64,000 nucleotides of DNA, taken from the NCBI GenBank assembly GCA_023014485.1, contig JAJOZX010000879.1, forward strand, positions 731,001-795,000, read 5' to 3'. Of the stretch, positions 9,893-20,393 are shown piece by piece. Source of the DNA: Bathynomus jamesi (taxonomy: Eukaryota; Arthropoda; Malacostraca; Isopoda; Cirolanidae). The position numbers were made by a program, and so were the translations under genes. Numbering within the stretch: the first letter of the stretch is position 1; every line of letters begins with the position of its first letter. Below the pieces are notes generated by a model. That model was not told the origin of the DNA. It worked only from the letters and a program-made list of their open reading frames with translations, and searched no databases.

Positions 9893-10741
9893 GTCCCCTC
9901 CATTAAGTTTACTTTAGAAGTGGAACAAGACAATTCAATCCCGTTTTTGGATGTGCGTGTACATAGGGAAAGCCCAGGTTTTAAGTTTAGTATCTATCGG
10001 AAAAAACAAACAATTTGTCCTACGTACACTTTTACTCGGGACATGACACCCCCACTAAGAAGGTCATTTTTTCTTCAATGTTTCTCCGCGCCCTTAGGAT
10101 CGCCAGTCCGGAATACATCGATGCCGAATTAGAAAAAATTCAACGGTATTGGAAGTGATCTGTGTTATCCATCTGCGTTTATGGAATCTTGTCTCAACAA
10201 GGCAAAACGAACTTTCTATCGTGTCAATAATAACACTCGTACTTTGTCAAAAAATATTTTAGTACTTCCATTTTTCCCGGGCTTTTTAGGCATTGCTAAT
10301 GTACTTAAACTTTTGGATATTAATGTAGTATTTTCATATAACAATATTGTGAAAAATATCATAGTAAAAAATAGCCCCACCAATAATTCAAGCATTATCT
10401 ATAAAATTAGTTGTAAACAATGTGATTCCTTTTACATAGGTCAGACGGGAAAGGATTTGCACACACGTATAAAACAGCATCAATATTCCGTTAGAACAGG
10501 ACAGTCGTCCAGTGCCCTTTTTGTCCATTTGTCAGAGTTATCCCACTGTATTGATTGGAATAATGCTTCACTTTTATTTCACTCTGGCAACATTGTTAAT
10601 AGAAATATTCTTGAGTCTGCCATTATCCAACTTACAAATAACTTCAACATAAGCAAAGGTCTTTTTCAACTCGATCCTGTTGTTTTGAATTCCTTCAGAA
10701 CAGATTTAGATAAGAAGGGTAGAACGCTAAATCTTTGGTAA
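9888..10741 (+). pseudogene. Penelope-like RT/GIY-YIG fragment, right arm
   Basis: Plus-strand mirror copy. It begins inside RT downstream of YVDD (VEQDNSIPFLDVRVHRE), frameshifts near 10100 and 10140, then has an intact 186-codon endonuclease frame at 10181-10741 with the same GIY-YIG motifs (DSFYIGQTGKDLHTRIKQH, LESAII). It differs from the left arm at few residues, implying a recent common origin. Confidence 0.9.
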
Positions 10742-11064
10742 ACATGTATGCTACTCTAATAACTTTTATTTTTCAATTTATTTTTATATACAAGAAGGGC
10801 AGAGTGCTAAAACCCGGGCAGATTTCCAGTATAAATTTTTTTTTTTACCTATAACATTGGTTGGAAACAATTGATTTGATCTTGTGCTAAAAATCGATAG
10901 CGTTTCCTTACAAATTTGTATGCTCCTCCCACAATCCTTTAATTTTTAATTTTAATTTTATTTCTCCGTTTATTGTATATATATATATATAATATATTAT
11001 ATATATATATTTTTTTTTTCTGTAACCTATATATAGGCTGTAACTCTTTATGTACTTCAGTGTT

Positions 11065-11100
11065 CCTGAGGATGTCATTAGACGAAAGTGCTTGAGCACC
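11065..11100 (+). ncRNA. Hammerhead-like motif of Penelope-like element 1, right arm
   Basis: CCTGAGGATGTCATTAGACG then AAAGTGC; counterpart of 8602-8636 with one change in stem III. Same caveats. Confidence 0.45.
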
Positions 11101-11132
11101 ATTCTGTGTTTCTTTTCCTTCGTGGTTTTATT

Positions 11133-11137
<5 letters not shown>

Positions 11138-11172
<35 letters not shown>
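11138..11172. repeat. (TA)n microsatellite
   Basis: TA tract ending Penelope-like element 1. Confidence 0.95.
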
Positions 11173-11181
<9 letters not shown>

Positions 11182-11670
11182 GCATTTCGAAGCATTTCAT
11201 AATTCTTTATTGCTGGATAGGAGGCCCCCAACACTGTATTAGGAGTCAAATCCTCAAGGGACGCTTTGGGAAGCGGGTGAAGAAGCGAAGAGTGGAATCA
11301 TTGGCATAGCGAGTGAATAGGACAGGAAGTCCGGGTTAAAAGATCATTGATAAATAAAAGGGAAAGAGTGGGAAAAGACTGCGTATTTTTTATTCTGTTC
11401 TGACAGTCGTGCTGACATCTACTAAAGAATATATATACACAGGGCGTTTATAAAGTCCCTATGATCATATTGTGAGGTAAAGTTCAAGGTTCGCCATAAA
11501 AAAGACGTAAAATATGGCTAATTTTAGTTACTATAAAATAGCAAGCAATACTTATCAGCATATTACAGACATGTTCTGACATGCCTTGATATAACTTAAA
11601 AATTATAATGAACTCACTGGTAAGGACGTTACCTTTACAAATAATAATAATAATTGATGTTAATATGGGA
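11173..11670. other. Non-coding gap
   Basis: No gene seen. ACAGGGCGTTTATAAAGTCC near 11440 looks like a Tc1/mariner-type terminus, but I found no matching opposite end. Confidence 0.5.
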
Positions 11671-12082
11671 CTAGTATGTTTCATGGACTGCTCTCGATTT
11701 TCCTATGAAATTGCAAACAAGGGCAGTCGATGACCCTGATTTTGTTTCTGCAATCGGTTTTCTTGAGAAATGATAAAGAAAAATGTTATTGGATATTGAA
11801 TAAATTTATTTACTGAGACGACGCAATACACTCCAACATCTTTTTGAATAAGTCCGAGCTGGTGTGGCGCTTACGCCATACAAATTCACAAAAAATGACA
11901 AGAATTAGTGCGATATCTTGCAAAAAACAATAGTATAAGAAACTCGATTAGGTCAGGTTAGTTTAGGTTAGGTTAGGTTAGGTTTCTCAAGAAAACCGAT
12001 CGCAGAAACAAAATCAGGGTCATCGACTGCCCTTGTTTGCAATTTCGTAGGAAAATCGAGAGCAGTCCATGAAACATACTAG
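11671..12082. mobile_element. Fold-back MITE, about 100-bp arms
   Basis: Left arm 11671 to about 11775 and right arm about 11979-12082 are inverted complements (CTAGTATGTTTCATGGACTG against CAGTCCATGAAACATACTAG, continuing through GGGCAGTCGATGACCCTGAT). The interior of about 200 bp is non-coding and includes TTAGG-type runs (11945-11985). I see no transposase and no clear target duplication. Confidence 0.7.
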
Positions 12083-12097
12083 GTCCAAAAATATTTG

Positions 12098-12299
12098 GGA
12101 TCAAGTAAAGATTAGCACCCTCAGCCTTCTTTAATTAGCCTTATAAGGCTAACTAACGAAAATATCACGACCTAACCTAACCAATCGTAAGTCAACTGTA
12201 CACCCTTGACGATTGGTTAGGTTAGGTCGTGATATTTTCGTTAGTTAGCCTTATAAGGCTAATTAAAGAAGGCTGGGGGTGCTTATCTTTACTTGATCC
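12098..12299. mobile_element. Palindromic MITE, 90-bp arms
   Basis: Arms 12098-12187 and 12210-12299 are almost perfect inverted repeats with a 22-bp spacer; the tips read GGATCAAGTAAAGATTAGCA and the inner ends contain CCTAACCTAACCAATCG. It starts 15 bp after the preceding fold-back element, so the two may be one composite. A transcript would form a long hairpin. Confidence 0.75.
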
Positions 12300-13427
12300 A
12301 ATATTTGTAAGCAATGTTCTTCCATTAGAAAGTCCGTTACAGTTTTAATATTGGTAAATGAGGCACGAAACAAGGTCAGGGTTATGCAAGACTTCAATTT
12401 AACACCAAGTCCCACGTACACACGGACGTTCAGACATGAATTTGGTGAGTAGCTGCATGTACGTGACTGTATGAACGCAACACTGTGAAACTGTTACTAT
12501 TTCATTATTTACATCACTTTATGAATTTCTTTTTTGGGCGTGTTCAGTTTGTTACAATTTATCTACACGTTTCTCTTTTAATTACTTCTATTTGAGCGAC
12601 AGTTTGCGTGTCTTTAGTTATCTATGCAGAGCGTAACTACAGTCGGAAAAATGTTTTAATTTTCATTGAAGGACTTTTAATTAAAATGGTTTCCTACTTA
12701 TTAGAGCGAAAATATTTTTTGAAGCGAAAACTGCGGTAGGTGATACGAGGTTCATAAACGAAAAAATAACATTGAACTTAATACAGACCATCTCCTTAAA
12801 AGTTTATGCTTTTTTAACACTATCTGCGCCTGGATCGAATACGTTCCTTTTCAAATACACGCTTTCACGCTTAACCCTACAAAAAAGTCTCGGCGTTAAA
12901 GAGTTAATTGTTAAAATCCGTTTTTAAAGAAAAGAACTCCCTAAAAATATAATAAATAAATAAAACAGCTTCAAATCTTTGATAAAATTCAAGTGTCGTG
13001 AGATAGAATTTTATTCACTCATTCTTGAAGCAAAAATGTCTGAAACTTATGACAAAAAATGCCACGATAAAAATGTATTTCTTCTTTCACGTCGAACGGG
13101 ATTGAGTTATAGTGAATAGACACGTTAGTTCTTAACCGAATATTAAATAAATTGTGTGTAATTCCATGACCGGATAAATTCATCGTCGGCACAAGGCAAA
13201 CGCTTCTAACTCTAAACTACGATATAGTCCTAAACACCATCAATTCAGCCGACAATTGGAATAAATTATACAAACACTGTTGACCTGTTCGTGCACATTC
13301 TTCCCTATACATTGACGAAACAGTAGTTAGTGTCTCGGGCCAGACAGGCGATACAATCGAATTTAATTTACTTAGACGTCACACGTGATGATATGAATAA
13401 TGTATTCTTTGAAGAGAAATTGATGTA
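12300..13427. other. Non-coding AT-rich gap
   Basis: No convincing coding region, RNA gene or element ends on either strand. Confidence 0.5.
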
Positions 13428-13519
13428 TAGGGTGGCCACGAAGTCCCGTTACCCCCTAGAGAAATGAATCGTATAACAATGATATGGGCAAGGGGTAACG
13501 GGACTTTGTGGCCACCCTA
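13428..13519. mobile_element. Tiny MITE (92 bp), TA target
   Basis: TAGGGTGGCCACGAAGTCCC on the left and the near-complement ending GTGGCCACCCTA on the right (about 30-bp arms), flanked by TA at 13426-13427 and 13520-13521. Tc1/mariner-type MITE by TA duplication and ends. Confidence 0.75.
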
Positions 13520-14205
13520 TACAATGAAATCGATGAAAATGGGCGTGGCTTTTCTATTACTTCAAGTTTCCTCCTTTGCAGATCGATTTAACTTATCAAA
13601 TATTGATAAATACAAAATAATAATAATAGAATTTTTTAATGAATGAACAATTACAACAGCATAACTGAATATATATATACAAACGGCCCTTTAACTTTTT
13701 GTAATGGTTATGTGTCAATCGCTACTGCCGTTGTGAAAGCAATTAATAGATCTCTCTCTCTCATATATACATAATTATATACTCATATATATACTCGGAC
13801 ACAAAAATCGTGGCCAAGTCAGAAATAAGTAAATACAGAATATGAAACATAACATTAACATCAAAATTATTTGCCATGAGAACATTACATATGTATATTG
13901 CGTCATAAAAATTGTGGAAATCTGTGCGTAACTATTAATATTTTATATGCATTTCACATTTTAGATAGTCTGAGCTTGAAATGTTGTTTCAGAACTGAAG
14001 ATATCGTACATACGAAACTATTGTGTACGTTATAGGTTATATTATGTAGGGTGTGCGGGGGCAGACAAAACGCAATTAAATTCAATCTTGAATCGTTTAA
14101 CTGGAATAATATCGAATCTGACTTAATTCCTGACTGATCCAAATCACGTACGTTATTATAATAGAGAAATTCTATTTTATCTTCGCCTAAAATATCCTCC
14201 CAATC
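13520..14205. other. Non-coding AT-rich gap
   Basis: Contains a short TCTCTC/TATA-rich stretch at 13750-13800 and nothing I can identify. Confidence 0.5.
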
Positions 14206-14217
14206 TCCCGGACCTAA

Positions 14218-14424
14218 GGGCTACGTCGATCAACGTCGATTTTCGTTGATCAGCGAAGTTAAGCGACATTGGGTCCGATAGTAGTTGGATGGGAGACCGT
14301 CCGCCGCATACAGACTATGTAGCGACCCGTGGTTCGGATTCCACGTAAAACTGTAGGTCCCCTCCGTCGTATGACCTTAGATGTTGCGAAGGAGGTTAAA
14401 CAAAACCAATAATTATTATTATTA
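14218..14424 (+). mobile_element. 5S-rRNA-derived SINE with 12-bp target duplication
   Basis: The head matches 5S rRNA: GTTGATCAGCGAAGTTAAGC followed by GGGTCCGATAGTAGTTGGAT and GGGAGACCG, covering the internal box A/C promoter of 5S genes. The body continues for about 100 bp unrelated to 5S and ends in ATT repeats. The flanks are identical 12-mers TCCCGGACCTAA at 14206-14217 and 14425-14436, the hallmark of LINE-driven retroposition. SINE3-type elements with 5S heads are known in several animals; the body here is not one I recognise. Confidence 0.88.
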
Positions 14425-14436
14425 TCCCGGACCTAA

Positions 14437-14800
14437 TATCGTAACCTTTCGAAATCTATGCTTGTGTAAAGAGTTGTACTATAAATAAGACACGAACTTA
14501 ATGTCTGTATATTGTTCATTATCATATAAATTTAATTAATGTGACCTACGCATGCGCATTACCACTATAATATGTGTGTGACCTTAAAATGATTTGATAA
14601 TTTCATTTTATTTACACTTTCATTAAGTGTAGATACTAAAATCTGAATGGTATTTCTCCAGATTTTATGTACCAGAGAATAAAGGGTATCTTTTTTAAGA
14701 TACAAACGCTTTACCATTTTCCAAATGACAGCGAACATGTGTCACGCTATCGGTGAGTGACCTTGAAAATGTAAAAGGACATTCTATACTGTATAGTACA
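14437..14800. other. Non-coding gap
   Basis: No gene or element ends recognised. Confidence 0.5.
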
Positions 14801-14815
14801 TTGTATAGAATGCAA

Positions 14816-15303
14816 CTATGGGGCAATTACAGTTAAACAAATAATTGGTTACAATTACAATTACTTTGCATATGCGTAATTAGAATTACAGTTACTGCAG
14901 TTGGTAAATGTAACTGAATGCAATTACAATTACACTGAAAAGTAATTAATTTCAATTACAATTACTTTTTCTAGAAACCCCTAATATAAATTAAAGGAAA
15001 GGAAAGAAGTCTACCATTAATTTACAACTCTAACTTTTTATTTCCATACCCAATTACCCATAGTGTGAATATTATTCTATTTGAACACATATTTAAATTA
15101 CAGTTCAATTAGAAGTCAATGTAATATTAGGTGAATTGTTCAATGTTCATTGAGTTCATTCTCATTGTCACTGTGAATGTAATTGATTCCAATTACAATT
15201 ACAATTTTAGTTAGTCAATTGCAATTACACATTAATTACTTGAAAAAGTTAAATCAATTACAATCAGTTACAATTACAAATTACAATTACCTCATGCCTG
15301 ATA
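14816..15303. repeat. Degenerate (AATTAC)n-rich block
   Basis: CAATTACAATTAC and its variants recur in two clusters (14820-14985 and 15180-15295) around a less repetitive core. The right edge reads CAATTACCTCATGCCTG, whose complement begins CAGGCATGAGG like a hAT end, but no matching left end was found. Confidence 0.6.
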
Positions 15304-15503
15304 GAATGCATAATAAAGCAGAATATATATATATATATGAAAGATTGAAAAACAAGTGAAGTTCTTAAATATGGAAGAGTTGGAACTCAGGTGGCTTGTC
15401 ATTACCTTTATTGCCGGATTAAATCTATAGTTTCCTTTGATAAATTAAAGCTTGGATAATTGGTTCAATTGCAATCTATTTTTCATTCCAATTAACTGAG
15501 TTG

Positions 15504-15660
15504 TTATCGTGTTAGACGTCTAAAAATTGCACAGGATGCGTTAGCAAACCTGATGTCTTTCTTCTGCTTCTTCAGTCGCTTTTCCAAACTACTTCTACCT
15601 GTTTGTCCGATATAGTTTTTTCCAGTTATTGCTAGGAATTTTGTATACTCTCACAGACCT
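15504..15660 (-). pseudogene. Penelope-like element 2, GIY-YIG fragment
   Basis: Minus strand gives NYIGQTGRSSLEKRLKKQKK, the YIG half of a GIY-YIG endonuclease, followed by DIRFANASCAIF and a stop (TAA at 15504-15506). Upstream RVYKIP is in another frame. This is a relic of the family whose termini follow at 15785-15960 and recur at 17.5-18.0 and 20.4-21.07 kb. Confidence 0.75.
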
Positions 15661-15784
15661 ATCATTCATATCAATTTTGTTTTTTATTACTTGCATGGCT
15701 GCTAACTGTCCTTGGGAAACAAGATTATTTTGTATTTAGTATTTCTGAGAAATTTCTTATCATTCTCAAAGTACTGTATGATAA

Positions 15785-15960
15785 TATCCAAAAACTCACT
15801 CTAATAGACAGAGTTTATTTGCACAACAGTTTCGATGCCCACTGGCATCCTCTTCGAGATTCTTGGTCAAAAAATCCCTTACGGCGTCGGGTGAACGGGA
15901 CCTAACCTAGGTGTGAATTTCTTAAAGGTCTCTGGATCGTTTCCCTACTCGCTTTTCGTT
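15785..15960. repeat. Penelope-like element 2 terminus, inverted junction
   Basis: 15790-15858 is the minus-strand hammerhead-bearing terminus (ACTCTAATAGACAGAG, then CAGTTTCGATGCCCACTGGC), fused near 15860 to a plus-strand piece of the same terminus (CGTCGGGTGAACGGGACCTA). The same two segments occur in other orders at 17461-17990 and 20638-21068. Confidence 0.7.
15826..15858 (-). ncRNA. Hammerhead-like motif of Penelope-like element 2
   Basis: Minus strand GAGGATGCCAGTGGGCATCG followed by AAAC. GAUGCC/GGCAUC forms a 6-bp stem II directly followed by GAAAC; the upstream CUGANGA core is degenerate here. Confidence 0.4.
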
Positions 15961-15984
15961 CATTCGGGTTTTTTTTTCAGTAAA

Positions 15985-16070
15985 ATGTAAATGGAATAAT
16001 AAACGTAATAGTAATAAATGTAAATGTAATAATAGTAGTAATAAATGTAATAAATGTGGAAATAAATGTA
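15985..16070. repeat. AATAAATGTAA-type minisatellite, left part
   Basis: Degenerate AATAAATGT/AATAATAAATGTAA repeats, interrupted by the transposon at 16071-17240 and resuming at 17245-17380 and 17560-17690. Confidence 0.85.
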
Positions 16071-17240
16071 CGGGGCTCCAATAAACCTTAGCCCCCCCCC
16101 CGCCCATGGCCTAAACCATTAGAGGTACAGTAAAACTAAACAAACCTTACAAAAGAGAATTTAATCCTGCATTTAATGAGAAACAATTAAAACTTGGTGT
16201 TCCCGCCATTGGCTTCCAAGACATCCTGAATTCGCTTTGGGTAGCTTGCCAAAAGTGACGTGAATAGATCTTGATCGTTACGCAAATTTTCTAAAACAGT
16301 TTCAATGTGTTGCGTCATTGCATCCTTCGAAAATCGATTTGCTGCAGGTTCTTGAAACAAGAGACATTCAACCTTGTCCTTTATAACTGATCCAATGTGT
16401 TCACAGACGTTCAGGTCAGGAGAATTTCCTGGTCATTCTTCATTTCCAAAGAAATCGATCTCATGGTTCCGCAACAACTGTCTGGACTTTCTAATAATTC
16501 GCGATAATGTTCATTGTCATCGATTTCATCTGGTGGTGTGGCCCACACTCGATCATTTTGGTAGTTAGGCCGACGTGTTACGTAAACAAAAAATTCATCG
16601 GAGACAGCTAAATGCATGAAATCATCCACATCCCAATCTTCAAGATAATGGGCAAACCACATTCTGTCATCGATGTTAAGTTGAGTTTTTCTTGGCTTTG
16701 GAAGTTCATGCCAAGGCTTTAAACCTTGCCTATGACGGTACAGTCGAATGATCTCACCACTAACGATCTTTCCTCTCAACACTTCGATCTCTCTAGAAAG
16801 TTTAGCACAGCTGTTTTTCCGCTTACGCGTACCGCTTTCAATGATGTCCTTTGTTTCCTGAGAGAGTGGCAAATTTGGGCGCCCAGATTTGGTTGTATCC
16901 ATTTCACATTCATCCAAAGTTTTATTCCAATTTCTTTTGACGAAGTCCTCACTTCTTCGCAACTTTTTGGCAACCCATGAACATGTTATAAAGGTGGCTC
17001 CAGCATCACGAGCTTCCCAAAATGTTATTGCTCGTATGCGATCTATCACACGTTGCCTCTCCGAATCACCAATTAATTGAGAAGCCATTATATTATCACT
17101 TTATCAGCCAGAGTAATTTTAATACCTGCAATAAATAAAGAATTTTATATATTTTTATAATCACTAAAAACTATTTTGACATAAGTAAACATGTAAGCTG
17201 CAAATGGGGGGGGGGGGGGGCTAAGGTTTTTTGGAACCCT
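16071..17240 (-). mobile_element. Tc1/mariner-type transposon, TA target, dead
   Basis: Ends CGGGGCTCCAATAAACCTTA (left) and TAAGGTTTTTTGGAACCCT (right), inner poly-C/poly-G runs, flanked by TA (16069-16070, 17241-17242). The 1170-bp element lies inside the AATAAATGTAA minisatellite. Confidence 0.8.
16187..17088 (-). pseudogene. Tc1/mariner-type transposase pseudogene
   Basis: Minus strand from ATG 17088: N-terminal helix-turn-helix regions (FITCSWVAKKLRRSEDFVKR), a GRPNLPLSQETKD linker, then LAVSDEFFVYVTRRPNYQND with the first catalytic Asp. Part of the catalytic core containing the second Asp is missing or unrecognisable between DNEHYRELLESPDS and the C-terminal block. After a frameshift near 16435 the C-terminus reads GNSPDLNVCEHIGSVIKD, with the third Asp, and ends near 16187. 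N-terminus and frame are otherwise well kept. Confidence 0.8.
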
Positions 17241-17244
17241 TAAA

Positions 17245-17690
17245 TGCAAAAATAATAAATGTAATAATAAAGGTAATAAAATAAATGTAATAATAAATGT
17301 AAAGGTAATAATAATAAATGTTATAAACGTAAATGTAATAATAAATGCAATAATAAATGTAGTAATTATATCAAAATAATAGAATCTGTATGTATAGAAC
17401 AAGTAGATAGTTTTAATTTGTGCGAAGTTACTTAAAAAGCGGGACCCTTTAATAAAATGCCCTTCCGGTGTCGGGAGAACGGGATCTAACCTAGGTGCGA
17501 ATTTCTTAATGGTCTCTGGACTGTTTCCTCGCCTTTTTCATTCGTTTTTCGGTTTATAATTTCTGTAATAATAAATAACAATGTAATAATAAATGTAATA
17601 ATAAACTTATAATTTCTGTAATAAATAATAATGCAATAATAAATGTAATAAATGTAATAAATGTAATAATAAATGTAATAATTATGTCAA
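17245..17690. repeat. AATAAATGTAA minisatellite, right parts, with terminus fragment
   Basis: Repeat arrays at 17250-17380 and 17565-17690 surround a piece of Penelope-like element 2 terminus (TGCCCTTCCGGTGTCGGGAG near 17458). Confidence 0.8.
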
Positions 17691-17699
17691 AAATAATAG

Positions 17700-17999
17700 A
17701 ATCTGTATGTATAGAACAAGATAATTTTAATTTGTGCGAAGGTACTTATTAGCGGGACCCTTTGATAAAATGCCCTTCCGGTGTCGGGAGAACGGGATCT
17801 ATCCTATGTGTGAATTTCTCAATGGTCCCTGGACTGTTTTCCTTCTTGTTTTTGATTCATTCGTTTTTCTGTATCCACCCGAAGAGGATGCCAGTGGGCA
17901 TCGAAACTGTTGTGGAAATAAACTCTCTCTATTAGAGTGGGTTTTTATTATCATATTTTGACCTCCACGTAGAAAAGTGAAGTTTTTTGCATTCTCTAA
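17700..17999 (+). repeat. Penelope-like element 2 terminus, full plus copy
   Basis: Contiguous terminus: GCCCTTCCGGTGTCGGGAGA, a pyrimidine-rich stretch, CCACCCGAAGAGGATGCCAG, GAAACTGTTGTGGAAATAAA, a CTCT/AGAG hairpin, and finally the CACGTAGAAAAGTG end. The hammerhead-like motif is at 17880-17911. Confidence 0.7.
17880..17911 (+). ncRNA. Hammerhead-like motif of Penelope-like element 2
   Basis: GAGGATGCCAGTGGGCATCG then AAAC; stem II GAUGCC/GGCAUC with loop AGUG. Possible helix I between CCAC upstream and GTGG downstream. Confidence 0.4.
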
Positions 18000-18000
18000 G

Positions 18001-18670
18001 TGTTTATTACGCGGCACAACAATATTTTTGCTACTATTATTTACATTTTCGTCATTACTAGCACTGTCACTATTGTTACAATTATTATTAGTCCTATTTT
18101 CATTACATGTGAAATATTTCTTTCTGACTTCAAAATAGGCGCCATTAATTAATAAATAATTCCGTTAATGTAAGGCGCAAGTAGTATGGGTACATTTGAG
18201 CCGAGGGAGGCAGGGGTAATGGGGGAGGGGATAAAGACGGGAAAATAGGAAAATAACATTTTAATATCTCTAAAAGGAGAAAGGGGAGGGGAGGAGGAAA
18301 AGAGAGCGGAGAGGAAGAGAGAGAAAACGAAGGAAAAAAAGGGAAAGGGGAAAGAGGAAAATTGTAATCTCTCAAAGAGAGGAAGGGAAAAGGGGAAAAG
18401 CAAAATTTTAATCACAGCTGTGTAAACAATGGGTTTGACAAGGGGAAATGGTGTAAGATAAAGAGGATGGTCATAAGGGAATAAATAAATAACAATAAAA
18501 ATATATGCGGTGGCGGAGGAGTGGTCGAATGGGGGGGGGGGGTAAAATAAGAAGGATAATCATAAGGGAATAAATAATTAAAAAATATATATACCGGGTG
18601 GGTGAGTGGGGAGTGGGGGATAAGATAAAGGGATGGTGATGAGAAAAAATAAACAAATAAAAATAGATTT
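18001..18670. repeat. Purine-rich low-complexity DNA
   Basis: From 18205 to 18660 the + strand is dominated by GGGGA/GGAAA runs, including a G12 tract near 18531. Open frames here are Pro/Ser/Leu/Phe-rich on the - strand and reflect composition only. Confidence 0.8.
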
Positions 18671-19260
18671 AAATACTAAACTTTAGTGTTACCAAAAACA
18701 AACAAACAAACGTGGGACGCGGTTAGCTACAACGTGTGCGCGCGAGTTGGGTGGGCGTCTGAACAAGACTGATTCAAGGTTAATCCTCCAATCAGCTAAC
18801 ATAATTGTGGGCGGACCCTAAATCACGCTTCCCCAAGAGTAACCTAACCTAACCCACATGTATGTGGGAGAGGGAGAAGCAGGAGGAAAGAGGTGGGAAT
18901 GAGGAGGGGGAGGGGGGACAGGGGTAGCATCCGGTCAGAGGGAGAGATGGATATCGTGTGTGTGTGTGTGTGTGTGTAAATATTCCCACACTTTATTTTT
19001 TATCCTTAAAACACTGCTCTATATACTGCTATCACATAATTATGCTTTCCATCAGTTTCCAATGCATGTATAAAATAGATAATATTCTCAAACAGAGAAA
19101 AGAGTAAATAGTAATATTGTTGCAATCAACTATAATTTATACAAAAAGGAAAGGACACTTCTTGCATTAGCAACGATTATCTCAGTTATTATGGTATACG
19201 TAAATAGAAGAAAAGGGTTAAAGTAGGATAAAAGGGAAACGACGTACAGTTCGTATATGG
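18671..19260. other. Non-coding gap with (TG)n
   Basis: Contains CCTAACCTAACCC (18841), a G-rich patch and (GT)n at 18955-18977. No gene recognised. Confidence 0.5.
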
Positions 19261-19264
19261 CAGT

Positions 19265-19487
19265 GACGTAACTTGGACGGCTCAACCCAGAGAATACGAG
19301 GTATGCCCGCCAATACATATATGAGCTGGCAAAGAGTGGACATGTGACCTGCAACGTGTGGGGATCGGTGCACTTGTACAGCATTGAAGAGCTGCCAGAA
19401 ATTAATGGGAGGTTTACAGCCGACCAGTATTTAAAAATACTGAAGGAGGTGATGTTGCCAACCGTAAGGACATACGCTTTAGTAGTA
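19265..19487 (+). pseudogene. Tc1/mariner-type transposase fragment
   Basis: Plus strand NPENTRYARQYIYELAKSGH runs into VTCNVWGSVHLYSIEELPEI and NGRFTADQYLKILKEVMLP, the segment between the first and second catalytic Asp in a Tc1/mariner-type (IS630-like) transposase. Both flanks are lost; homology ends where the large inverted repeat begins at 19481. Confidence 0.65.
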
Positions 19488-19581
19488 TGTCTGCAAAATG
19501 TTAGTGCAATGCAAGTGCATGCAACATTGCAACTTGCAACATTCCAACATTGCAAGCAACAAGATGAGAGACTTATTTACC

Positions 19582-19632
<51 letters not shown>

Positions 19633-19665
19633 GTGTGTTTGCATGTATAGAAAAATAAAACATCC

Positions 19666-19696
<31 letters not shown>

Positions 19697-20393
19697 AGTT
19701 GTATATATGTGGACTCCAAGGGGTATAAAGTAACCTAACCTGGCTGCTCAGGGCCACCAAAAAATATATATATGAAATGTATGTATGTATGTATACGGAA
19801 ACATAAAAAACTTTTTTATATATGTGTATATATGTGGGTGTGTATTTATGCACGTTTGTCAGTACAGTATAAATAAGGACTTTTAGGAGCCCCTCCTCAA
19901 CAGCACGAAGCCGTGATGGGGCTACACCAATCGTCTAATTATAGACTTGTATAGACATTAGGAGCCCACCTATCATCAACACGAGGCTGAGATGGGGTTA
20001 CACCAATCGTCTAAGTATAGACTTTAAGACCTCTCAGCAGTAACAGTATTCCATCGCCAACTTACCTACGGCTTTTACTTACTAACACCTGGTAGACTAA
20101 TATGGTATTAAAATACGTTTATGGGGCCATAATAGACCAGTAAGGTCTCACAAAACGACACAGCCAATAGACAAAGCTATTGAACTTCTCGTGGCCGAAT
20201 GCCGTCACGAGGCCATGTTGTAATGTATTGGTGACTATGCGCTCTTTTAAACAAAAATTGAAATACAGTAAATCAAATTTAAAGCAAAATCATTTTTTTT
20301 TGTCTTAATACACAAATATATCTTTAAATCTTATTATGAACAAATATTCATTTAATTTTAGAATAAAACTAGATTTTATTTTCAGGGTAACTT

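Larger units (their letters stand above)
8563..11138. mobile_element. Penelope-like element 1: head-to-head inverted pair
   Basis: Left arm 8563-9791 (element on -) and right arm 9888-11138 (element on +) are near-identical inverted copies about 1.24 kb long, separated by 96 bp that belong to the left copy's RT. Both are truncated at the 5' side within RT and end with GAATAAAACCACG-type sequence next to (TA)n. Each carries RT and GIY-YIG fragments and a hammerhead-like motif (8602-8636 on -, 11065-11100 on +). Penelope-like elements are known for inverted partial copies. Confidence 0.88.

Noticed and set aside
11440..11480. A complete Tc1/mariner MITE starting ACAGGGCGTTTATAAAG
   Set aside because: No complementary second end found nearby.
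11945..11990. TTAGG-like telomere repeats as a chromosome end
   Set aside because: Only a few degenerate units inside a MITE; likely part of the element, not a telomere.
18145..18415. Overlapping minus-strand ORFs rich in Pro/Ser/Phe
   Set aside because: They arise from the purine-rich low-complexity + strand (GGGGA/GGAAA); no domain or codon structure.
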